DNA of 64,000 bases from Ailurus styani (lineage: Eukaryota > Chordata > Mammalia > Carnivora > Ailuridae): positions 796,014 to 860,013 of the forward strand of contig LNAC01000350.1 in assembly GCA_002007465.1 (NCBI GenBank), given 5' to 3'. The position numbers and the translations under genes are program-made. Position 1 is the stretch's first letter. Every line of letters starts with the position of its first letter. Under the pieces are notes generated by a model, which saw nothing but the letters and a program-made list of their open reading frames with translations, did not search any database and had not been told where the DNA came from. Below, piece by piece: positions 55,527 to 64,000 of this stretch.

Positions 55527-55730
55527 GGCGCCTGGGTGGCTCAGTGGGTTAAAGCCTCTGCTTTCGGCTCAGGTCATGATCTCAGGGTCCTGGGATCGAG
55601 GCCCACATCGGGCTCCCTGCTCAGCAGGGAGCCTGCTTCCCCCTCTCTCTCTCTGCCTGCCTCTCTGCCTCCTTGTGATCTCTCTCCCTCTGTGAAATAA
55701 ATAAATAAAATCTTTAAAAAAAAAAAAAAA
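55527..55730 (+). repeat. Can-SINE (young) in L1
   Basis: Full element, long A tail, perfect 17-bp duplication AAGAATACTTTACCCAG at 55510-55526 and 55731-55747. Confidence 0.97.
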
Positions 55731-56499
55731 AAGAATACTTTACCCAGCATGCCTGTCCTTCAGAAATGAAGGACAGATGCTTTTCCTGACAAACAAAATG
55801 TGAGGGAGTTCATCACCAAGACTTGCCTGAAAATAATTGCTAAAAGAAGCTCTTTAAGTGGAAATGAAAGGACAATAACTAGCAATATGAAAACATATGA
55901 AAGAAAAGAACCTCAATAGTAACAGTAAGTATATAGACAAATTTGGAACACTCTATTACTGTAATGGTGGTGTGTTATTCAATTTTAACTTTAGTATAAA
56001 GTTACACTTTATTTTGCACTTACAAATATTTGTTAATGGATACACAATATAGAAAAAGTAAATTGTGTCATCCCAGAAACAAAATATGAGGGTGATGGGA
56101 GTAAAACATAGGTTTTGTGTGCAACCAGAGTAGTTATTACCTTAAATAGATAGCAAAAACTGTAAGATGTTTTATATAAGCCCCATGGTAACTGTGAAGT
56201 AAAAACCTATAGTGGATACACATAAGATAAAGAGAAAGGAATTAAAGCACACCACTACAGAAAATAATTAAATAACAAAAGAAGACAACCAGAGAGGAAG
56301 AAAAAAACAAGGAACTATAAAGTAGCCAGAAAACAATTAATAAAATGGCAATAATAAGTCCCTACGTATCAATAATTATGTTTAATGTAAATGGATTAAA
56401 TTCCATACTCCAAAAACATTGGCTGAATGGATTAAAAGAAACAAGACTCTATGTAAGGAAACTAGAAAAACAACTGCAAATTAAATCTAAAGCAATCAG

Positions 56500-56699
56500 G
56501 GCGCCTGGGTGGCTCAGTGGGTTAAAGCCTCTGCTTTCGGCTCAGGTCATGATCTCAGCGTCGTGGGATCGAGGCCCGCATCGGGCTCTCTGCTCAGCGG
56601 GGAGCCTGCTTCCTCCTCTCTCTGTTTCTCTGCCTGCCTCTCTGCCTATTTGTAATCTCTCTCTGTCAAATAAATAAATAAAAAATCTTTAAAAAAAAA
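56500..56699 (+). repeat. Can-SINE (young) in L1 ORF2
   Basis: Full element, perfect 17-bp duplication AAATCTAAAGCAATCAG at 56483-56499 and 56700-56716. Confidence 0.97.
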
Positions 56700-58580
56700 A
56701 AATCTAAAGCAATCAGAAGAAATTCAATAGTAAGAATCAGAGCAGAAATCAATAAAACTGAAAACAGAAAACCAATAGAGAAAGTCAATGAAAACAAAAG
56801 TTGGGTCTTTGAAAAGACCAATTACTTTCATAAACCTTTACCTAGGCTAACTACCAAAAAAAGAGAGAGGACACAAATTACTAATATCAGAAATGAAACA
56901 AGGGCTATCACTATGTACCTCATGGACATTTAAAAGTAAAGGAATACTATGACAAGTTCTATGCCCACAAATTTGATAATCAAGATAAAATAGACCAATT
57001 ACTTAAAAGATACAATTACCAAAACACAAACAAGAAGAAATAGATGATTTGAATAGACCTGTATCTATTAAAGAAATTGAGTCAAAAATTAGTAACCCTC
57101 CCAAACAGAAAGTATCAGAGCCAGATGGGTTCACTACTGAATTCTATCAAAATTAAAGGAAGAAACTATATCAATTCTCTACAATTTCTTTCAAACAATG
57201 GAGTGAAAGGGAATAGATCCTAACATGTTCTATGAGGTCAGTGTTACCCTACTACTAAAACAAAACACATTACAAAAAAAGAAAACTACAGACCAGTATA
57301 TCTGATAGATATGAAAATCCTCAATAAAATATAACAAAAATGAATAAAAAATAAAAAATGAATAAAATAACCATAAAAAGTATACACCATCACCAAGTAG
57401 AATTTACTCTAGATATGCAAGACTAGCTCAAAATTTGAAAACCAATTACTGTAATCCAACTCATCAACAGAATAAAAAAGAAAAACTACTTGATCATATC
57501 AACAGATGCAGAAAAAGCACTGGAAAAAATCCAACATGACTCATTCATGACAAAAACTCTTAGGAAACTAGGAATAGAGGGAAACTTTCTCAACTTCATA
57601 AAGACTACAAAAAACCTACAGCTAACATCATATGAATGAGAAAATCAAAGCATTCCTTCCAAGATTAATTACAAGGTAACAATATCCCCTCTCACTTTTC
57701 CTTTCAACACAGTATTAGAACTCCCTGCTAACATAATAAAGCAAGAAAAAGAATAAGAGTGTACACATAGGGAAGGAAGCTATAAAGCTATAAAGCCATG
57801 TTCACAGATGACATCATCATCCAAGTTGAAATTCTGAAAGGATCCACAAAACTTTCTTAGAACTAATAAGCAATTATTCAAGATCTCAAGGTATGGAACA
57901 CACAAATGTCAGTTGCCTTCCTATATACAAACAATGAACAAGTAAAATTTGAAATTAATAAACACAGTATCATTTACATTAGCATAAAAAATACTTAAGT
58001 GTAAATGTAACAAAATATATACAAAACTATAAAATGCTGACAAAATCAAAGAACTAAGTAAATGGAGAAACATTTCATGTTCATGTAAGAAGATTCAATA
58101 ATCAAGGTATCATTTTTCCTTATTTTTCTACAGATTTAGTGCAATCCCCATAAAAATCCCAGCAAATTATTTTTTTTGGATATTGACAGATTGATTTTAA
58201 AGTTTATATAAAGAGGAAAAGATCCAGAAGAGCCAACACAATATTGAAGAAGAACAAAGCTTTAATAGTGATGCCACTAAACTTCAAGCCTTTATATAAA
58301 GCTACAGTAATCAAGATAGTATGGTGATAACAAAAAAATAAACAGATCAACAGAACATAAAAGGGAAACCAGAAATAGACAGACATAAATAAAGTCAACT
58401 GATATTTGACAAAGGGGCAAAGGCAATACTATGGAACAAAAATGTCTTCAACAAATGGTTCTGGAACAAATGGACATCCACATGCAAATGAAAATCTAGA
58501 TTTAAACTTAACACCCTTCACAAAATTAACTGAAAATGGACCTATGATCTAAAAGTACTAAGAGAACTATAAAACTCTTA

Positions 58581-58785
58581 TTTTTTTAAAAAAGATTTTA
58601 TTTATTTATTTCACAGAGGGAGACAGATCACAAGGAGGCAGAGAGGCAGGCAGAGAGAGAGAGAGGGGGGGAAGCAGGCTCCCCGATGAGCAGGGAGCCT
58701 GATGCGGGCCTCGATCCCAAGACCCTGAGATCATGACCTGAGCTGAAAGCAGAGGCTTTAACCCACTGAGCCACCCAGGCGCCCA
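58581..58785 (-). repeat. Can-SINE in L1 ORF2
   Basis: Antisense element, perfect 18-bp duplication AGAACTATAAAACTCTTA at 58563-58580 and 58786-58803. Confidence 0.97.
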
Positions 58786-59013
58786 AGAACTATAAAACTC
58801 TTAGAAGATAACCTAGAAACAAACCTAGATGAACGTGATATAGTGGTTCCTTTTTAGATACAATACCAAATACATAGTTTATGAAAAAGATAATCTAGAG
58901 TCTAGGAGAAAGTATCTGTAAAAGACAAACCTGATAAAGGACTTTGATCCAAAATACAGAAAAACTCTTAAAATCCAACAATAAGAAAATGAACAACTGA
59001 TTTAAAAATGGGC

Positions 59014-59243
59014 TATTAGAGACTCTTAACTATAGTAAACTAACTGAGGGTTGCTGGAGGGGAGATGAGTGGGGAGATGGGGTAAATAGGTGATGGTCAT
59101 TTAGAAGGGCATGTGATATCATGAGCACTGGGTGTTATATGCAACTGATGAATAATTGAAGTCTACATATGAAACTAATGATTTACTATATGTTGGCTAA
59201 TGTTGAGCATAGATTAAAAAAATAAAACATTTAAAAAAAATTT
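59014..59243 (+). mobile_element. 5'-truncated young L1 tail in old L1
   Basis: Carnivore L1 3' UTR only (AGAGACTCTTAACTATAGTA, ATGAGCACTGGGTGTTATAT), with an A-rich end. Duplication TTTAAAAATGGGC at 59001-59013 and 59244-59256. Confidence 0.9.
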
Positions 59244-59344
59244 TTTAAAAATGGGCCAAAGACCATAATAAGCAACTCACCAAGGAAGATATATAGAAAA
59301 AAAAAAGAAAGAAAACATATGAAAATATGCTTCATATCATATAT

Positions 59345-59668
59345 CATCAAGAAAGTGAACTAACTCAAGCAGGGAGAGTCAATTATGATATGGTTTCACT
59401 TACTTGTGGAGCATAAGGAATAACATGGAGGACATTAGGAGAAGGAAAGGAAAAGTAAATTGGGGTAAATCAGAGGGGGAGATGAACCATGAAAGACTGT
59501 GGATGCTGAGAAACAAACTGAGGGTTTTGGAGGGGAAGAGGGGAGAGGGATGGGTGAGCCTGGTGGTGGGTATTAAGGAGGGCACGTGTTACATGGAGTA
59601 TTGGGTGTGGTGTAAAAACAATGAGTCTTGGAACACTGAAAAAATAAAATAAAATAAAATAAAAAAAC
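59345..59668 (+). mobile_element. Second 5'-truncated L1 tail in old L1
   Basis: A different L1 3' UTR variant (GAGGGCACGTGTTACATGGA, GAGTATTGGGTGTGGTGTAA) ending in AAAATAAAATAAAATAAAA. Old-L1 text is present on both sides; the left boundary is approximate and no clear duplication was seen. Confidence 0.75.
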
Positions 59669-59707
59669 CAGTGAGGTATAAATATACATCTATTAGAATG
59701 GCCAAAA

Positions 59708-59908
59708 CCCGGCCTGGATGGCTCAGTGGGTTAAAGCCTCTGCCTTTGGCTCAGGTCATGATCTCACGGTCCTGGGATGGAGCCCGGGCATCGGGGGGGC
59801 TGCTCAGCAGGGAGCCTGCCTCCTCCTCTCTTTCTGCCTGCCTCTCTACTTATTTGTGATCTCTCTCTCTCTGTGTCAAAAAAATAAATAAAATCTTAAA
59901 AAAAAAAA
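59708..59908 (+). repeat. Can-SINE in L1
   Basis: Full element, 13-bp duplication AGAATGGCCAAAA at 59695-59707 and 59909-59921. Confidence 0.95.
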
Positions 59909-60857
59909 AGAATGGCCAAAATACACCACCAAATGCCAGTAAGAATGTGGAACAACAGGATCTCTCATACATTGTTGGTCAGGATACAAAATGGCACAGC
60001 CATTTTGGAAGAGAGTTTGACAGTTTCTTACAAAACAAAAATACTCTTTTTTTTTAATTTTTAAACTAAACATACTCTTACTATATGATCCAGCAATCAT
60101 ACTCCTATTTATCCAAAGGAAGTGAAAACTTATTTCCACACAAAAACTGGCACACAGATGTTTATAGTAGCTTATTCATAATTGCCAAAACTTAGAAGCC
60201 ACCAAGATGTCCTTCAGTAGGTAAACAATAAACTATGTTACATACAGACAATGGCCTATCATTCACTGCTATAAAAATGATTAAGCTATGAAAAGCCAAG
60301 GAGGATCCTTAAATTCATATCACTAAGTGAAAGAAGCCATCCTGAAAAAATACATACTGCATAATTCCAAATATGTGACATTCTGGAAAAGGAAAAGCTA
60401 TACAGAAAATAAAAGACTGATGACTATCGGGGTGGGAAGTGGGAAAGAGATAAATAGGCAGACCACAGAGGATTTTTAGGTCAGTGAAGATACTTTATAT
60501 GATGAAAAGATGGATATATATCATTAAACATTTGTCCAAACCCATAGAATGTACAATACCACAAGTGACTCTGAAGGTAAACTACAGACTTTGGGTGATT
60601 ACAAAGGTTCATCCTTTGTAAAAAGTGTACCAGTCTGATGAGTGATGTTGATAATGTGGGAGGGTATGCATCTTTAGGGGCAAAAGGTATATAGGAAATC
60701 TCTGTACCCTTCTCTCAACTTTGTTGTAAACCTAAAAGTGCTCTAAAAAAATTAAGTCTTAATTAAAAAAAAAAATAAGTAAGACCCAAGTATATGCTGC
60801 CTAGAAAACTTATACATAGGCTGAAAGTGAAGAGACGGAAAAAGGTATTCCATAATA

Positions 60858-62091
60858 GTATTCACTTCAGCAGCACATAAACTAAGATTGGAATGACACA
60901 GAGAAGATTAGCATGCCTCTCAGTGCATGGAATGGGAAGATATAATTGCAAATGACATTACAGATAAAGAGCTGATACCAAGATCTATAAAGAACTTCTC
61001 AAACTCAACACTCAAAAAACAAATAACCCAGTCAAGAAATGGACGGAAGACATGAACAGACACTTTTCCAAAGAAGACATACAAATGACTAACAGAGACA
61101 TGAAAAAATACTCAGTATCACTAGCCATAAGGGAAATACAAATCAAAACCACAATGAGATACCACCTCACACAAGTTAGAATCGCAAAAATTAACAAAAC
61201 AAGAAACAACAAATATTGGCAAGGATGTAGAGAAAGGAGAACCCTCTTACACTGTTGGTGGCAATGCAAGCTGGTACAGCCACTCTGGAAAATAGTATGG
61301 AGGTTCCTCAAGATGTTAAGTAAGAGTAGAGCTACCTTATGACCCAGCAATTGCACTATTAGGTATTTACACCAAAGATACAGATTTAGTGAAAAGAAGG
61401 GGCACATGCACCCCAATGTTCATAGCATTAATGTCCACAATAGCCAAACTGTGGAAGGAGCTGAGATGCCCTTCAACAGATGAATGGATAAAGAAGATGT
61501 GGTACATATATACAATGGAATATTATTCAGCCATCAGAAATGATGAATACCCACCATTTGCATCAACATGAATGGAACTAGAAGGGATTATGCTGGGTGA
61601 AGTAAGTCAAGAAGAGAAAGACAATTATCATATGGTTTCATTCATATGTGGAACAAAAGCAATAGCATGAAGGACCATAGGGGAAGGGAGGGAAATCCGA
61701 AGGGGGAGAAATCAGAGAGGGAGACAAACCATTAGAGACTATGGACCCTGGGAAACAAACTGAGAGTTTCAGAGGGGAGGGGAGTAAGGGAGGAATAACA
61801 GGGTGATGGGTATTAAGGAGGGCACATGCTGTGATGAGCACTGGGTGTTATTTGCAACTAATGAATCACTCACTGAATACTACATCAAAGACTAATGGTG
61901 TACTATATATTGGCTAACTGAACATAATAATAATAAAAAAGATTAGTATGCAGCTGTGCAAGGATGACATACAAATTTGTGAAGCCATTCATATTTTTAA
62001 TTATTGAATTGGTATATTATTGTACACCTGAAACTAATACAATACTATATGTTAACGATACTGGAATTCAAAAAAAAAAAAAAAAAAAAGA
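60858..62091 (+). pseudogene. U6 snRNA / L1 3'-end chimeric retropseudogene, split by a later L1
   Basis: 60858-60930 matches the 5' part of U6 snRNA (CTTCAGCAGCACATAAACTA, ACAGAGAAGATTAGCATG) with several substitutions. 61939-61999 matches its 3' part (AGGATGACATACAAATTTGT, GAAGCCATTCATATTTTTA). Directly after the U6 T-run comes an L1 3' terminus (TTGTACACCTGAAACTAATA, TATATGTTAACGATACTGGA) and a poly(A) at about 62071-62091. U6 joined to an L1 end is a known product of L1 reverse transcription. The L1 at 60931-61938 came later. It is not a functional U6 gene: it is interrupted, diverged and retrocopied. Confidence 0.88.
60931..61938 (+). mobile_element. 5'-truncated L1 inserted in the U6 sequence
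   Basis: About 1 kb of late ORF2 (GTCAAGAAATGGACGGAAGA, CTCTTACACTGTTGGTGGCA) and 3' UTR (GGGAAACAAACTGAGAGTTT, GAGCACTGGGTGTTATTTGC), ending in TAATAATAAAA. The duplicated target is U6 text, AAGATTAGCATGC... at 60904-60930 and AAGATTAGTATGC... at 61939-61963, about 25 bp and diverged. Confidence 0.9.
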
Positions 62092-63470
62092 GCCCAGAAG
62101 CCAAAGCAGTCTTCAGCAAGAACAAAGTTGTAGGCATCACACTTACTGATTTCAAATTACACTACAAAGTGATAAAAATCAAACCATATGGTACTAGTTT
62201 AAAAACAGATATTTGGACCATTGGAACAGAATAAAGAGCCCAGAAATAAATCCATGCATATGTATTCAACTGATCTTTGACAACATTGTCAAGAATATAC
62301 AATGTGGAAAGGATAGCCTCTTCAATAAATGATGTTGGGAAAACTAGATATCCATAGGCAAAAAAAAAAAAGATGCTTATTTTATACTACACAAAAAAAA
62401 TCGACTGAAAATGTATTCAAGACTTAAATGTAAGGCCTGAAAACCATAAAATTTCTAGATAAAAACATAGGGGAAAACCACCTTGACAATGCTCTTGGCA
62501 ATTATTATTTCCTTTTTTTTTTTTGGATGTGCCACGAAAAGCACAGAAAAAAACAAAAATAAATGAGGGGGACTGTATGGAACTAAGAAATTAATATCTA
62601 AAATACATAAAAAACTCATACAATTAACTGGCAAAATATCTAAATATGTCAATGTAAAATAGGCAAGGACTTGAATAGACATTTTTATAAAGAAGACACA
62701 CAAATAGTCAACATATGCATAAAAGATGTTCAACATCACTAATAATAAGAAAAAGTCAAATCAAAATTACAGTGAGATATTACTTCATGCCTGTTAGTAT
62801 GGCTGTTACCAAAAATCAAAAAAATAAGTATTGGCAAGGATATAGAGAAAAGGGAACCCTTGTATGCTGTTGATGGGAATGTAAACTGGAACAGCAATTA
62901 TAGAAAACAGTATGGAGTTTCCTCATAAAATTAAAAATGTAACTATCATATGATCCAGCAATCTCACAGATGGGTATACAGCCAAAGGAAATAAGAATCA
63001 CTCTCTCAAACTGGTATCTGCACTCCCAGTTCACTGCAGCATTATTCACAGTGGCCAATTTATGGAAGCAACTTAAGTGCTCATCAACAGATATATGAAA
63101 TATGATATACATAGATAATGGAACATTATGCAGCCTTAAAAAAGGAAATCCTGCTGTTTGTGGCAACATAGATGCCCTTAGAAGATACTATGCTAGGTGG
63201 AAGTCAGGCACAGAAAGACAAATATTGCATCATCTCACTTTAACATGGACTGAAAAAAAAATTGAATTCAAAGTAACTGAGAGTGGAGTGGTGGTTACAG
63301 GGGTTGAGGGGAAGAAACAGGAAGATGTCCTTCAGAGGATAAAAACTCTTGGCTAGAGACTGAATAAGTTTTGGAGACCTAATGTTACAACATGATGACT
63401 ATAGTTAATAAAAATGTATTACACCCTAGAAATTTGCTAAAAGAGTAGATCTCAAGTGTTTTCCCCACAA

Positions 63471-63674
63471 AGAAAGTTCAACCTCTTTCTATTAGACCCT
63501 CTCTGTATACGAGCATTTAATGTGACTGATGCTATTGATTTTTATGTTCTTATAATTTATATACAAAGAACTGCACATATTTAATGTTCACAACTTGATG
63601 AATTTGGGCATATGTAAATACATGGCATCATCACCACAATCAAGGTAATAGACTTATCCAACACTTCTCAGAGT
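63471..63674. other. Unassigned stretch between L1 fragments
   Basis: Possibly old L1 3' UTR (AATGTTCACAACTTGATGAA, ACCACAATCAAGGTAATAGA); not certain. Confidence 0.35.
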
Positions 63675-63850
63675 TTCCTGAATATGACACTAAAAGCACA
63701 GGCAACAAAAGAAAAAAGAGACAAGTGGGACTATATCAAACTAAAAAGTTTTTAGTTTGCAAAGAAAATAATCAACAAAATGAAAAGGCAACCTACAGAA
63801 TGGAAGAAAATATTTGCAAACCATATATCTGGTAATGGATTAATTTCCAT
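63675..63850 (+). repeat. L1 ORF2 fragment
   Basis: TATGACACTAAAAGCACAGG, ACAAAATGAAAAGGCAACCT and TTTGCAAACCATATATCTGG are standard L1 ORF2 text. Confidence 0.85.
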
Positions 63851-63856
63851 TTTTTA

Positions 63857-64000
63857 ATTTAAGATTTTATTTATTTATTTGACAGAGACAGCTAGAGGGG
63901 GAGACAGCTAGAGCTCCCAGGGGGAGTGGGAGAGGGAGAGAGAAGCAGGCTCCATGCTGAGCAGGGAGCCCAACATGGGGCTCAATCCCAGGACCCGGGA
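63857..64000 (-). repeat. Can-SINE cut by the window end
   Basis: Antisense tail AAGATTTTATTTATTTATTT and body as far as TCAATCCCAGGACCCGGGA; the head is outside the window. The phrase GACAGCTAGAG occurs twice near its start, a small internal duplication. Confidence 0.92.

Larger units (their letters stand above)
53215..60775 (+). pseudogene. Near full-length decayed L1 with nested insertions
   Basis: It starts with GGCAAGATGGTAGAGTAGGA, an L1 5' start. A 5' UTR of about 1.4 kb is followed by ORF1-like text (54780-55450, e.g. GAACCAAACAGACATTCTGG), ORF2 (from about 56345, with MFNVNGLNSI visible, to about 58560 and again 59925-60200) and a 3' UTR ending at AGTGCTCTAAAAAAATTAAG. Every frame is broken. 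Removing four SINEs and two younger L1 tails leaves about 6.2 kb, close to full length. A (CA)n tract sits at 54615-54662. Confidence 0.85.
60781..63470 (+). repeat. Old L1 hosting a U6-L1 chimera
   Basis: Host text at 60781-60857 (AGACCCAAGTATATGCTGCC) is ORF2. It resumes after the chimera at 62092 (AGAAGCCAAAGCAGTCTTCA, CAAATTACACTACAAAGTGA) and runs through the ORF2 end to a 3' UTR near 63470. The two host parts are not adjacent in an L1, so an internal deletion occurred as well. Confidence 0.75.

Noticed and set aside
60858..60930. Possible functional U6 snRNA gene
   Set aside because: Diverged, interrupted by an L1 and fused to an L1 tail with poly(A); a retropseudogene.
61052..61342. 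96-codon plus-strand frame as a gene
   Set aside because: It reads as L1 ORF2 C-terminal sequence (e.g. [18 protein letters not shown]) in a 5'-truncated L1.

Overview
The window is nuclear DNA of a caniform carnivore, most likely a mustelid. This rests on many tRNA-derived Can-SINEs (head near GGGCGCCTGGGTGGCTCAGT, CT-rich middle, AATAAATAAAATCTT tail) and on carnivore-type LINE-1 ends. The species assignment is inference. The sequence is AT-rich, eukaryotic and intron-dominated, and the only protein-coding gene recognised is on the minus strand.

Gene content: six exons of TNNI3K (cardiac troponin I-interacting kinase) lie between 27546 and 12279, read right to left. They have GT-AG junctions and chain in one frame with intron phases 0, 1, 2, 2, 1 after the first five exons and phase 1 after the last. 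Together they are 733 bp and encode about 244 residues of the ankyrin-repeat domain, roughly residues 149-393 of the protein as I recall the human sequence. The N-terminal coiled coil, the kinase domain and the Ser-rich tail are outside the window. No exon was recognised above 27546 (at least 36 kb) or below 12279 (at least 12 kb).

Layout: 1-12 kb is 3'-ward intron with an L1 ORF2 fragment, several SINEs, MIR, L2 and MaLR remnants. 12-28 kb is the exon cluster, with an MLT1-type LTR, MIRs and old L1 tails in the introns. 28-43 kb is AT-rich intron with MIRs, L2s and two inverted (twin-primed) L1 insertions, one holding a 577-base assembly gap. 43-46 kb is a GC-richer antisense L1 5' region interrupted by a third twin-primed L1. 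46-53 kb is intron with SINEs and microsatellites. 53-64 kb is a nest of retroelements: a decayed near full-length L1 carrying four SINEs and at least two younger L1 tails, followed by another old L1 that holds a U6 snRNA/L1 chimeric retropseudogene, itself split by a later L1.

Most notable: the nested U6-L1 chimera; three independent 5'-inverted L1 insertions, each with target-site duplications; two apparent assembly duplications at single-N joins; a SINE with a fourfold internal 14-bp repeat; and an 86-bp TNNI3K intron whose retention would stop translation at once. I found no evidence for an unknown gene system. Repeat boundaries without a stated target-site duplication are approximate by tens of bases.
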